Assembly: GCF_001514265.1 (NCBI RefSeq)
Contig: NZ_KQ948998.1
Location: 189,119-253,118 of the forward strand
Length of the DNA: 64,000 bases
Reading direction: 5' to 3'
From: Streptomyces resistomycificus
GTDB taxonomy: Bacteria; Actinomycetota; Actinomycetes; Streptomycetales; Streptomycetaceae
Shown here piece after piece: positions 48,313 to 58,658 of the stretch. The notes below the pieces were generated by a model. The model was given only the letters and a program-made list of their open reading frames with translations. It was not told the DNA's origin and did no database searches. The translations under genes were made by a program, and so were the position numbers. The number at the start of each line of letters is the position of its first letter. Positions within the stretch are counted from its first letter, which is position 1.

Positions 48313-49401
48313 TCAGCCCAGCCGGTGCATCCAGCCGTGCTTGTCCGGCGTCGTCCCCCGCTGGACGTCCAGCAGCGCCTGGCGCAGCTTCAGGGTGACC
48401 TCGCCGGGCTCGCCGCCGGACTGCCGCCACTCGGCGGTGGCGCGCTTGACCGTGCCGACGGGGGTGATGACGGCGGCGGTGCCGCAGGCGAAGACCTCGG
48501 TGAGGCTGCCGTTCTCGGCGTCACGCTGCCACTGGTCGATGGAGACGCGGCCCTCCTCGGACTCGTAGCCGAGGTCGCGGGCGACGGTGAGGAGGCTGTC
48601 GCGGGTGACGCCCTCCAGGATGGAACCGGTCAGCGAGGGCGTGACGATCCTGTCCCCGTACACGAAGTACAGGTTCATGCCGCCGAGTTCCTCGATCCAC
48701 TTGTGCTCGACCGCGTCGAGGTAGCAGACCTGGTCGCAGCCCTTGGCCGCCGCCTCCGCCTGGGCGAGCAGCGAGGCCGCGTAGTTGCCGCCCGTCTTGG
48801 CGTCGCCCATGCCGCCGGGGACGGCGCGGACGCGGTCCTCGGAGAGCCAGATGGAGACGGGCTTGACGCCGCCGGGGAAGTAGGCGCCGGCCGGGGAGGC
48901 GATGACCAGGAAGAGGTACTCGTTGGCCGGCTTCACGCCCAGGCCGACCTCGGTCGCGATCATGAAGGGGCGCAGGTAGAGGGACTCCTCGCCGCCGTGT
49001 GCCGGCACCCAGGCCTGGTCCTGGCGGACGAGGGCGTCGCACGCCTCGATGAACGTCTCGACCGGCAGTTCCGGCATGCCGAGGCGGCGCGCGGAGGCCT
49101 GGAAGCGGGCCGCGTTCTTCTCGGGGCGGAAGCTGGCGACGGAGCCGTCGGGCTGGCGGTAGGCCTTGAGGCCCTCGAAGATCTCCTGCGCGTAGTGCAG
49201 GACCATGGTCGCCGGGTCGATGGAGAGCGGCGCGTACGGGACGAGCTGGCCGTCGTGCCAGCCGCGTCCCTCGGTCCACTTGATGACCACCATGTGGTCG
49301 GTGAAGTGGCGGCCGAATCCGGGGTCGGCCAGGATCGCCTCGCGCTCCGCGTCGGAAAGTGGCGAGGCCGAGGGCTTGAGCTCGATCGTGGGCGTCGTCA
49401 T
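48313..49401 (-). CDS. ilvE: Branched-chain amino acid aminotransferase
   Basis: A 362-residue PLP-dependent fold-type IV transaminase for the last step of Leu, Ile and Val synthesis and the first of their breakdown. The family opening is DHMVVIKWTEGRGWHDGQL, FEGLKAYRQPDGSVASFRP follows, and the catalytic Lys lies in GDAKTGGNYAASL near residue 200. WIEELGGMNLYFVYGDRIVT and the C-terminal EVFACGTAAVITPVG are characteristic. The start ATG 49401 (MTTPTIELKPSASPLSD) follows GAAGGA; the much longer open frame upstream overlaps leuB in another frame and is not real. Confidence 0.97.
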   Translation of the reverse strand: MTTPTIELKPSASPLSDAEREAILADPGFGRHFTDHMVVIKWTEGRGWHDGQLVPYAPLSIDPATMVLHYAQEIFEGLKAYRQPDGSVASFRPEKNAARFQASARRLGMPELPVETFIEACDALVRQDQAWVPAHGGEESLYLRPFMIATEVGLGVKPANEYLFLVIASPAGAYFPGGVKPVSIWLSEDRVRAVPGGMGDAKTGGNYAASLLAQAEAAAKGCDQVCYLDAVEHKWIEELGGMNLYFVYGDRIVTPSLTGSILEGVTRDSLLTVARDLGYESEEGRVSIDQWQRDAENGSLTEVFACGTAAVITPVGTVKRATAEWRQSGGEPGEVTLKLRQALLDVQRGTTPDKHGWMHRLG

Positions 49402-49739
49402 GAGTGTGATGTCCTTCGCTTCCTGGCGAACGTCTGGGCTACCCCGCGTCCTTCTGCCGGGGGTCCGGGGATTGCCCCCGGGAGATGCAGCACCGGTCGG
49501 ATGGTGACGGGCCGCGCTCACGCCCGTACTGCCAGTGGCCAGTGCTAGGACGTCCGAGCATTCCCTCATTCCGCGGCTCCGCGTTCGATTATCGCGCGAC
49601 GGAGGCCGAGGACGAAAACAGCGTGAATGCGACCCAGGGGATGATGGTGGCACCCGGCGGGGACATGCGAAAGCCGCCGGGTACGAGTGACCCGGCGGCT
49701 TGGGGAGATCTCGCTGGGGAGATCGAGGAGCGCGGCGGG
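49402..49739. other. Intergenic region between leuB and ilvE
   Basis: About 340 bp with the leuB terminator near its leuB side and the ilvE promoter/leader beyond it. I see no leader peptide with runs of branched-chain codons and no small gene. Confidence 0.45.
49671..49701. terminator. leuB terminator
   Basis: AAGCCGCCGGGT (49671-49682) and ACCCGGCGGCTT (49690-49701) form a perfect 12-bp stem with a 7-base loop, 39 bp past the leuB stop codon. Confidence 0.85.
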
Positions 49740-50783
49740 TCAGCCGGCTACTCGTACGGCGAGGGCGTCGCCGATCTCCGTGGTGGAACGGGCGGGCTTG
49801 CCGGTGCGCTCCGCGAGGTCGGCGGAGACGGCGTCCTCGATGCGGGCCGCCTCGGCCTCGTAGCCGAGGTGGCGCAGCAGGAGGCCGACGGACAGGACCG
49901 TGGCGGTGGGGTCGGCCTTGCCCTGGCCGGCGATGTCCGGGGCCGAGCCGTGCACGGGCTCGAACATCGAGGGGAACTCGCCGGAGGGGTTGATGTTGCC
50001 GCTCGCGGCGACGCCGATGCCGCCGGAGACGGCCGCGGCAAGGTCGGTGATGATGTCGCCGAAGAGGTTGTCGGTGACGATCACGTCGAAGCGCTCGGGC
50101 TGCGTGACCAGGTAGATGGTCGCCGCGTCCACGTGCATGTACTCGGTGGTGACGTCGGGGAACTCCGCGGCCACCTTGTTGAAGATGTCGGTCCACAGGT
50201 GCCCGGCGAAGGTCAGCACGTTGTTCTTGTGGATCAGTGCGAGCTTCTTGCGGGGGCGGGCCTGGGCGCGGGCGAAGGCGTCACGGACCACGCGCTCGAC
50301 ACCGAAGGCGGTGTTGACCGAGACCTCGGTGGCGACCTCGTGCGGGGTGCCCTTGCGGATGGTGCCGCCGTTGCCGGTGTACGGGCCCTCGGTGCCCTCA
50401 CGGACCACGACGAAGTCGATCTCCGGCTCGCCGGCCAGCGGGGTGGCGACACCCGGCAGCAGCTTCGACGGACGCAGGTTGACGTGGTGGTCGAAGAGGA
50501 AGCGGAGCTTCAGCAGGAAGCCGCGCTCCAGGACGCCGGACGGGACCGACGGGTCGCCGATCGCGCCGAGCAGGATCGCGTCGTGCTGCTTGAGGGCCTC
50601 GGCGTCCGCGTCGGTGAGGGTCTCACCGGTGGCGTGGTAGCGCGTGGCGCCGAAGTCGTACTCCTTGGTCTCCAGCTTCACATCCTGCGGGAGGACGGCG
50701 GAGAGGACCTTCAGGCCTTCGGCCACGACTTCCTGCCCGATGCCGTCACCGGGGATCACTGCGAGATTGATGCTGCGAGACAT
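49740..50783 (-). CDS. leuB: 3-isopropylmalate dehydrogenase
   Basis: A 347-residue NAD-dependent decarboxylating dehydrogenase, the third step of leucine synthesis. It opens MSRSINLAVIPGDGIGQEVV; the substrate arginine region is GFLLKLRFLFDHHVNLRPSK; the catalytic Tyr lies in VVREGTEGPYTGNGG, the Lys in KLALIHKNNVLTFAGHLW, and the metal Asp residues in VIVTDNLFGDIITDLAAA. The start is ATG 50783, with AAGGAG twelve bases upstream. It is monocistronic here, separated from leuCD by 47 kb, as is usual in Streptomyces. Confidence 0.97.
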   Translation of the reverse strand: MSRSINLAVIPGDGIGQEVVAEGLKVLSAVLPQDVKLETKEYDFGATRYHATGETLTDADAEALKQHDAILLGAIGDPSVPSGVLERGFLLKLRFLFDHHVNLRPSKLLPGVATPLAGEPEIDFVVVREGTEGPYTGNGGTIRKGTPHEVATEVSVNTAFGVERVVRDAFARAQARPRKKLALIHKNNVLTFAGHLWTDIFNKVAAEFPDVTTEYMHVDAATIYLVTQPERFDVIVTDNLFGDIITDLAAAVSGGIGVAASGNINPSGEFPSMFEPVHGSAPDIAGQGKADPTATVLSVGLLLRHLGYEAEAARIEDAVSADLAERTGKPARSTTEIGDALAVRVAG

Positions 50784-50926
50784 GTCGGCACCGTACTCCT
50801 TGTCCCATGGGATGACACGCTCCGTCCGCGATACGGACACCCACACGGGGGGACGGTGTCGTTCGTTCCGTTGGCGTTCACCCGTATGTGTGGCGGGTGT
50901 TGGGCTGCGATGGGAAGTTCACCGGC

Positions 50927-52498
50927 ATGGACACACCGGACTTCGGCATTCCCCCGCAGCTCGCGCGTCGGATGAGCATGGCGGAGCAGTACGAGTACCT
51001 GCGCACCAGGCTGACCCGGCGCCGCACGCTGGTGACGGCCGGCGCGGTGGCGGGCGGGCTGCTGACCGGCTGCTCCTCCTCCGGGTCCGGATCCTCGGCC
51101 GCCGCGTCGGCGTCGGCGAGCGCCTCCTCTCGCGGGGCTGTCCACGGTTCTGTCATCGCGCCCTTCGGCCGCCATCTCGCCTTCGGCACCGACCCGAAGA
51201 CCCAGATGCGGATCTCCTGGCAGGTGCCGCTCGCCGTACGGAAGCCGTACGTCCGCATCGGCACGCGACCCGACGACCTGAGCCGCCGGATCGAGGCCGA
51301 GGTCCGCGACCTGCACACGCCGGGAGTGACGGGCGTACGGCCGGCGCTCGACCAGTACTACCTGCACGCGGCCCTGGACGGCCTGCGCCCCGGCACGACG
51401 TACTACTACGGCGTCGGACACGACGGCCTCGATCCCGCGTCGCCGCGGCACCGCAGGACCGTCACGTCCTTCCGCACCGCCCCGGCGAGCCCCGAGCGGT
51501 TCGTGTTCACCGCCTTCGGCGACCAGGGTGTCAGCAAGGCGGCCGCCGCCAACGACCACGTCCTGCTCCGCCAGGACCCGGCCTTCCACCTGCACGCAGG
51601 TGACATCTGCTACGCCGACGTCAACGGCCGGGGTGAGAAGTCGGACGGCTACGACCCCGCCTTCTGGGACCTGTTCCTCCGGCAGAACGAGCCGGTCACC
51701 AGGTCCGTGCCCTGGATGGTGACGACCGGCAACCACGACATGGAGGCCTGGTACTCACCGGACGGCTACGGCGGCCAGCTGGCCCGCTGGTCCCTCCCGG
51801 ACAACGGCTTCGACCCCCGCTCGGCCCCGGGCGTGTACGCCTTCACGTACGGCAACGTCGGCTTCGTGGCGCTGGACGCGAACGACGTGTCGTACGAGAT
51901 CCCCGCCAACCTCGGCTACAGCGGCGGGAGGCAGACGGCCTGGCTGGACCGGAAGCTGACCGAGCTGCGGGCGGCCGAGGGCGTCGACTTCGTCGTCGTC
52001 TTCTTCCACCACTGCGCGTACTCGACCTCCTCGCACGCCTCCGACGGCGGTGTGCGCGACGCGTGGCTGCCACTGTTCGACCGGCACCAGGTGGACCTGG
52101 TGATCAACGGGCACAACCACGTCTACGAGCGCACCGACGCCGTCAAGGACGGGAAGGTCGGCGGGACGGTCCCGATCGGCGGAACCACCGACCCCACCCG
52201 GGACGGGACCGTGTACGTCACGGCGGGCGGTGGCGGCAAGGACCTGTACGGATTCCCGGACGGCGTGCAGGAGAGCTACCAGGGGCACGTCAGGGACCGC
52301 GAGTCCGTCGACACCTTCTCCTGGAGCAAGGACAAGGAGTCCGCGCCGGAGACCGTGGAGTGGTCGCGGGTGCGCTACCGGGGCTTCTCCTTCCTCTCGG
52401 TCGAGGCGGAGAGCGGGGCGCGGCCGCGCCTGAAGGTGTCGGCGCTGGCGCAGAGCGGGGAGCGGGTCGACGGGTTCGAGGTGCGGCGCGGCGGTTGA
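50927..52498 (+). CDS. Tat-exported metallophosphoesterase (purple acid phosphatase-like)
   Basis: A 523-residue exported phosphatase. The N-terminal region holds a twin-arginine motif (LTRRRTLVTAGAVAGGLLTG) ending in a Cys lipobox-like LLTGC, then a Ser/Ala linker. A fibronectin-like N-terminal domain (about 75-190) precedes the phosphoesterase core: FTAFGDQGVSKAAAAND, HLHAGDICYAD, TTGNHDMEAW, FFHHCAYS and NGHNHVYERT carry the metal ligands. The start ATG 50927 follows GGGAAG; a longer frame begins 13 codons earlier. It probably releases phosphate outside the cell; a PHO box was not identified. Confidence 0.92.
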   Translation: MDTPDFGIPPQLARRMSMAEQYEYLRTRLTRRRTLVTAGAVAGGLLTGCSSSGSGSSAAASASASASSRGAVHGSVIAPFGRHLAFGTDPKTQMRISWQVPLAVRKPYVRIGTRPDDLSRRIEAEVRDLHTPGVTGVRPALDQYYLHAALDGLRPGTTYYYGVGHDGLDPASPRHRRTVTSFRTAPASPERFVFTAFGDQGVSKAAAANDHVLLRQDPAFHLHAGDICYADVNGRGEKSDGYDPAFWDLFLRQNEPVTRSVPWMVTTGNHDMEAWYSPDGYGGQLARWSLPDNGFDPRSAPGVYAFTYGNVGFVALDANDVSYEIPANLGYSGGRQTAWLDRKLTELRAAEGVDFVVVFFHHCAYSTSSHASDGGVRDAWLPLFDRHQVDLVINGHNHVYERTDAVKDGKVGGTVPIGGTTDPTRDGTVYVTAGGGGKDLYGFPDGVQESYQGHVRDRESVDTFSWSKDKESAPETVEWSRVRYRGFSFLSVEAESGARPRLKVSALAQSGERVDGFEVRRGG

Positions 52499-52556
52499 GA
52501 CCGCGCCGCACCTCGAGCGGGTGCGGCTCCCGGCTCGAACGAAGAGGTGGGTCGGC

Positions 52557-52688
52557 TCAGTGGCCGGTCTCGCCGCCGTTGTCGCGGCGGTCGAGGGCGC
52601 GCTGCAGGGCGGCTGCGGCGTTCTTTCGGTCGGACTCGGGCGTACGGGAGATACGACGGACTCGGCGGCGGGCGGTCGTCTCGGCCAT
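52557..52688 (-). CDS. Small basic protein (43 aa)
   Basis: A short gene starting MAETTARRRVRRISRTPESD and ending LDRRDNGGETGH, with ribosome site AAGGAG ten bases upstream of the ATG. Eleven of the 43 residues are Arg or Lys, mostly in the first half; the middle DRKNAAAALQRALDRR is helical. It resembles a small conserved Streptomyces protein at this position as I remember it. Function unknown; nucleic acid binding is possible. Confidence 0.75.
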   Translation of the reverse strand: MAETTARRRVRRISRTPESDRKNAAAALQRALDRRDNGGETGH

Positions 52689-52993
52689 GGGAAATCGACT
52701 CCTTCGAATTCCTGGAGTGCACGGAGGATTGCGAGACGCCGGAAGGGGCGGGGAGCTGTGCCGCAGGGGTTGCCTGCACGGGGCGCGCTCTCGACCGCCA
52801 TTCGCTTGGTCGAGCGAGACGTTCGGCTCCTACAAAGCTAAGGGAGGAGCACGCCCCTGTCTCCACAATTACTCGGACTTCCTACTATCTGAGACGGTGC
52901 AGTGGCTCACACCCCACTGAGCTGCGGTTTCACCGACGCGGACACACGAACGGGCCAGGTCGAGGACCTGGCCCGTTTCCCGTGGGGGGAGTG
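52689..52993. other. Intergenic region between small basic gene and pruA
   Basis: 305 bp with the pruA terminator hairpin at 52949-52977 and the presumed promoter of the small basic gene. No other gene is evident. Confidence 0.5.
52949..52977. terminator. pruA terminator
   Basis: AACGGGCCAGGTC (52949-52961) and GACCTGGCCCGTT (52965-52977) form a perfect 13-bp stem with a GAG loop and end in TTT on one side, 17 bp beyond the pruA stop. Confidence 0.85.
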
Positions 52994-54625
<1,632 letters not shown>

Positions 54626-54674
54626 GGGTTCCGTAACTCCTTCTTGAGCGGTGTGTGTCGAGCGGGGTGCGGGC

Positions 54675-55601
54675 TCAGCCCTTGGTGATCATGCTTCGTG
54701 CGAAGAACCGCAGGTTGGCGGGCTTCTCCGCGAGGCGCCTCATGAAGTAGCCGTACCAGTCGGTGCCGTAGGCGGTGTAGACACGCATCCGGTGGCCCTC
54801 GGCGGCGAGCCGCAGGTGCTCGTCGCCCCTGATGCCGTACAGCATCTGGAACTCGTACTCGTCGAGCTTGCGGCCGGCCTGCCGGGCGAGCTCCTGGGCG
54901 ATGGAGATCAGGCGCGGGTCGTGGGACCCGATCATCGGGTACCCCTCGCCCTCCATCAGGACCTTCAGGATCCGGACGTACGCCTTGTCGATCTCATGCT
55001 TGTGCTGGTAGGCGACCTCGGCGGGCTCCTTGTACGCCCCCTTCACCAGCCGGACCCGGCTGCCGCTTTCGGCGAGGCGGCGGGCGTCGGCCTCGGTGCG
55101 GAACAGGTAGGCCTGGATGACGCAGCCGGTCTGCGGGAAGTCCTTCCGCAGCTCGTCGTGGATGGCGAACATCGAGTCGAGGGTGGTGTGGTCCTCCGCG
55201 TCGAGCGTGACGGTCGTCCCGATGGCGGCGGCGGCCTCGACGACGGGCCGGACGTTGGCGAGGGCCAGTTCGTGGCCGCCGGGCAGCGCCTGTCCGAACA
55301 TGGACAGCTTGACCGACATCTCGGCGCGGGTGCCCAGCTCCAGCTGCTTCAGCCGGTCGACGAGCTCCAGGTACGCGTCCCGCGCGGCGGCGGCCTGCTC
55401 GGGGGTGGTGATGTCCTCGCCGACGACGTCCATCGTCAGCTCCAGGCCCCGGTCCGTCAGCTCCCGGACGATCGGCACGACCTCGTCCACGGTCTCACCG
55501 GGAATGAAGCGGTCGACGACCTGCTTGGTCACCGGCGCCGCCGAGATCAGGCGGCGCATCCGGTCGCTGCGCGACGCGGCGAGAATCACGGGACCCAACA
55601 C
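54675..55601 (-). CDS. putA: Proline dehydrogenase
   Basis: A 308-residue stand-alone FAD-dependent proline dehydrogenase, converting proline to pyrroline-5-carboxylate and passing electrons to the respiratory chain. The barrel shows LTMDVVGEDITTPEQAAAAR, VSVKLSMFGQ-type strand, TLDAEDHTTLDSMFAIHDEL, QAYLFRTEADARRLAESGSR, VRLVKGAYKEPAEVAYQHK and the C-terminal EFQMLYGIRGDEHLRLAAEG with R-x-x-R residues for substrate carboxylate. The start is GTG 55601 (MLGPVILAASRSDRM after the first residue) with GGAGG six bases upstream. It is divergent from a PucR-type regulator that probably controls it. Confidence 0.96.
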   Translation of the reverse strand: MLGPVILAASRSDRMRRLISAAPVTKQVVDRFIPGETVDEVVPIVRELTDRGLELTMDVVGEDITTPEQAAAARDAYLELVDRLKQLELGTRAEMSVKLSMFGQALPGGHELALANVRPVVEAAAAIGTTVTLDAEDHTTLDSMFAIHDELRKDFPQTGCVIQAYLFRTEADARRLAESGSRVRLVKGAYKEPAEVAYQHKHEIDKAYVRILKVLMEGEGYPMIGSHDPRLISIAQELARQAGRKLDEYEFQMLYGIRGDEHLRLAAEGHRMRVYTAYGTDWYGYFMRRLAEKPANLRFFARSMITKG

Positions 55602-55782
55602 GGGGCACCTCCACATACCAACCCAGATGAGGCCGCCTCCCGACGATCCGGGAACGGCACGGAGAACCACCGTGAAACCTAAGGATCCCTCCGATCGTCG
55701 GCCATCGACAGCTGTCACGCATCCGTGCCGCAGATCTCAGACAGATGTATGAAGGGCTCGCGAAATGCGGGAGAATGCCCGG

Positions 55783-57039
55783 GTGACGACGTCGGACCAC
55801 AAGGACCACAAGGACGACTACCAGGAGCTGGTCGACGAGCTCTCGGCGCTGCTCGGCACCCCGGCGACGCTCGAGAGCCGGGACTTCGAGCTGATCGCCT
55901 TCGGCGCCTACGACAGCGAGGGCGAGCTCGACGCCTCGGCCCTGGACCCGGTGCGCACCCGCTCGATCCTCACCCGGCGCTCCACGGCCGCCGTCCGGAC
56001 CTGGTTCGAGGGCTTCGGCATCACCCGGGCGACCGGTCCGGTCCGCATTCCGCCCACCCCTGAGGCGGGCGTCTACCGCGGCCGGATCTGTCTGCCCGTA
56101 CGCCACCGGGGCGCCGCCCTCGGATACGTCTGGCTCCTGGACGACGACCCGGGCCCGACCGGGCTCCAGCTCACGGCCGCGATGGAGGTGACCGCCCGGA
56201 TCGGCGCGCTGCTCGCGGACGAGGCACAGCACGGCGCGGACCTCTCGCGGGAGCTGCGGGCGGTGCTCACCGCCGAACGCGGCTGGCCGCGCGACATGGC
56301 GGTGGCCGAACTGCGCACCGCTCTCGGCCCGCGCGCCGACACCCTCCACACGGTCGTCTGCGTGACCCCGTGGCCCTCCGCCGACCCGGACGACGCCCCC
56401 TCCGTCCGCACGGTGCCGGGGGCCACGGCCCTGTGCACCCTTCCCTGGGGGGCGACGGCCACCTCCCTCGCCCTCCTGGTGCGCCTGCGCTCGACGGACG
56501 TCCTCACGCCGGCGACCTCGGCGGCGAGCCGGCTGCTGGAGCGGGCTCGGCAGGGACCGTGGGGCGAGCAGGACTCCGCCAAGGCAGCCGCCCCGGCCGC
56601 CTCCAGGGCCGCCGCCAGTGTCCCTCCCGGTGTCGCCGCGGGGATCGCCGCCGCCCGCACCGGCCTCGCCGACCTGGGCACCGCCTGGCACGAGGCGTCG
56701 GCAGCCGCCCGCGCCGCCCTCGCGGAACCCCACCTCGGCCCGGTAGCCGAGTGGTCGTCGATCGGCCCGTACCGCCTCCTGACCTCGCTCCCCCCGGAGA
56801 CGGTCCAGGACCCCGCCGTACGCACCCTCCTCTCCCCCGCCCACCGCGAGCTGGCCCGCACCGCCGAGGTGTACCTGGACTGCGCGGGGCAGGCCGGCCG
56901 CACGGCGGCGGAACTGGGCATCCACCGGCAGACGCTCTACTACCGGCTCTCGCGGGTGGAGCAGCTGACGGGCCTGGACCTCGACGACGGGGAGGACCGG
57001 CTGTTGCTGCACATGGCGTTGAAGGGGGCGCGGCTGTAG
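55783..57039 (+). CDS. PucR-type transcriptional regulator of proline catabolism
   Basis: A 418-residue regulator with a C-terminal PucR helix-turn-helix (AGRTAAELGIHRQTLYYRL, near residue 380) and a GAF-like or variable N-terminal region (about 10-170). Between them lies an Ala-rich linker. The start GTG 55783 follows GGGAGA; ATG 55765 is possible. It faces putA across 181 bp. Proline-responsive PucR proteins activate put genes in several actinobacteria, so this is the likely PutR-type activator (inference from position). Confidence 0.9.
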   Translation: MTTSDHKDHKDDYQELVDELSALLGTPATLESRDFELIAFGAYDSEGELDASALDPVRTRSILTRRSTAAVRTWFEGFGITRATGPVRIPPTPEAGVYRGRICLPVRHRGAALGYVWLLDDDPGPTGLQLTAAMEVTARIGALLADEAQHGADLSRELRAVLTAERGWPRDMAVAELRTALGPRADTLHTVVCVTPWPSADPDDAPSVRTVPGATALCTLPWGATATSLALLVRLRSTDVLTPATSAASRLLERARQGPWGEQDSAKAAAPAASRAAASVPPGVAAGIAAARTGLADLGTAWHEASAAARAALAEPHLGPVAEWSSIGPYRLLTSLPPETVQDPAVRTLLSPAHRELARTAEVYLDCAGQAGRTAAELGIHRQTLYYRLSRVEQLTGLDLDDGEDRLLLHMALKGARL

Positions 57040-57092
57040 CGGGGCGCGGCTGTAGCGGGCGCCGCCGCTGGTCCGACATCCGGGACGCAGTT

Positions 57093-57111
57093 GATGAAAA
57101 CGATTGTCATC
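57093..57111. promoter_or_regulatory. Zur-box-like palindrome before ABC importer
   Basis: GATGAAAACGATTGTCATC lies 51 bp ahead of the binding-protein start. It matches the TGAAAAxxxTTTTCA type of actinobacterial Zur box at most positions (TGAAAACGATTGTCA, 57095-57109). A possible -10 element follows directly (around 57114-57120), so bound repressor would block the promoter. Confidence 0.65.
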
Positions 57112-57161
57112 GTGCTACGGTCACCTCGCTCCCTTGACCACCCCTTTGCCCGGAGGGCCCT

Positions 57162-58658
57162 GTGCGCCTGCCCGCCCGCCGTCTGCTGCCCGCCACCGCC
57201 GTCGCGGCCGTCTCCGCCCTGCTCACCGGCTGTTTCGCCGGCGCGGAGTCGGCCACGGAGGGCGAAGCGGGCGGCAAACGAATACGTGTCGCGATGATGC
57301 AGCCCCCGCGCTCGGGGCTCTCCCCGCTGTCCGACGACGCGTTCAAGCTGTCCCGCTGGTCGACGGCCGAGACGCTGGTGCGGCTGGACGAGGACGGCGA
57401 CGCCGAGCCCGCGCTGGCCACCAAGTGGACTCAGTCGGGCAGGAGTTGGACCTTCACCCTCAGAGAGGGCGTCACCTTCCACGACGGCACGGACCTGACC
57501 GCCGAGACCGTCGTCCGCTCGCTCGGCGAGGCCGCCGACGCCTCCCCCAAGCCGCGCATCCTGGACGGCGTGGACCTGACGGCGAAGGCCCGGGGCGAAC
57601 ACACGGTCGTCGTCACCACCGGCACCGAGGACCCCCTCGTCCCGCAGCGGCTCAGCTCCCCGCAGCTGTCGATCCTCGCGGCGAAGGCGTACACCGGGAA
57701 GACGGTGAACCCGGTCGGCGCCGGCACCGGCCCCTTCGAGCTGACCAGGGTCGACGGCACCTCCTCCGCCACCCTCGACCGCTACGACGGCTACTGGGGC
57801 GGCAAGGCCCAGGCCCCCGGAATCGACGTCAGGTTCGTGCCGGACGGGACCGCCCGCGCCGCCGCGCTGCGCAGCGGCGAGGCCGACATCGTCGAGGCGG
57901 TGCCCGTGTCGCAGGCCGCGCTGCTCGACGAGGACCTGATCACCGAGGTCCCGATGCCGCGCACCAACACGCTGTATCTGAACACCGAGAAGGGCGCCTT
58001 CAAGGACGCCTCGCTGCGCGCCGCCGCCCGCGAGGCGATCGACGCCGAGTCGATCGTGAAGGGTGTGTACGAGGGACGCGCCGACGTCGCCGAGGGACTG
58101 CTGGGGCCCGCCCTGCCCTGGGCGTCCGAACTGCGCGCCCCGGTGTCCCGCGCCAAGGCGGGCGCCCCGTCCGGGAAGACCATCACCATCGGCACCTTCA
58201 CGGACCGCGCCGAACTGCCCGAGGTGGCGGCCACCCTGCAACAGCAGCTCCAGAAGGCCGGCTTCAAGGTCAGGCTCGACGTCCGTGAGTACGCCAACAT
58301 CGAAAGCGACGCGCTGGCGGGCGAGTTCGACGCGTTCATCCTGTCCCGGGCCACCGTCCTCGACTCCGGTGACCCGGCCGCCTACCTCTACAGCGACTTC
58401 GCCTCCGACGGCTCCTTCAACATCTCCCAGCTCGCGAACTCCGGGGTGGACAGGGCCCTGACGAAGGCGGGCGGCACGCGCAGCGGTGAGGCCCGGCGCA
58501 AGGCGGTCATCCAGGCCGAGGCCGCCGTGCTCGCCACCGACGCCGCCGTGCCCATGCTGCACGAGCGGGTGATCCAGGGCGACGCCGCCTCGGTCGTCGG
58601 CGCCGCCCACGACCCCCGTGAGCGGGAGCTGGTCACGGCGGACACCCACCTCAAGTGA
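57162..58658 (+). CDS. Opp/Nik-type ABC importer, solute-binding lipoprotein
   Basis: A 498-residue family 5 extracellular solute-binding protein starting with GTG. The signal ends in a lipobox, AVSALLTGC, so the protein is a membrane-anchored lipoprotein. Typical blocks include LATKWTQSGRSWTFTLREGV, FHDGTDLTAETVVRSLGEA, VNPVGAGTGPFELTRV and DGYWGGKAQAPGIDVRFVP. Family members bind peptides, nickel or metallophores. Because a Zur-like box stands in its promoter, a zinc- or metallophore-related ligand is my best guess. It is the first gene of a four-gene transporter operon and its stop codon overlaps the permease start (GTGA). Confidence 0.92.
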   Translation: MRLPARRLLPATAVAAVSALLTGCFAGAESATEGEAGGKRIRVAMMQPPRSGLSPLSDDAFKLSRWSTAETLVRLDEDGDAEPALATKWTQSGRSWTFTLREGVTFHDGTDLTAETVVRSLGEAADASPKPRILDGVDLTAKARGEHTVVVTTGTEDPLVPQRLSSPQLSILAAKAYTGKTVNPVGAGTGPFELTRVDGTSSATLDRYDGYWGGKAQAPGIDVRFVPDGTARAAALRSGEADIVEAVPVSQAALLDEDLITEVPMPRTNTLYLNTEKGAFKDASLRAAAREAIDAESIVKGVYEGRADVAEGLLGPALPWASELRAPVSRAKAGAPSGKTITIGTFTDRAELPEVAATLQQQLQKAGFKVRLDVREYANIESDALAGEFDAFILSRATVLDSGDPAAYLYSDFASDGSFNISQLANSGVDRALTKAGGTRSGEARRKAVIQAEAAVLATDAAVPMLHERVIQGDAASVVGAAHDPRERELVTADTHLK

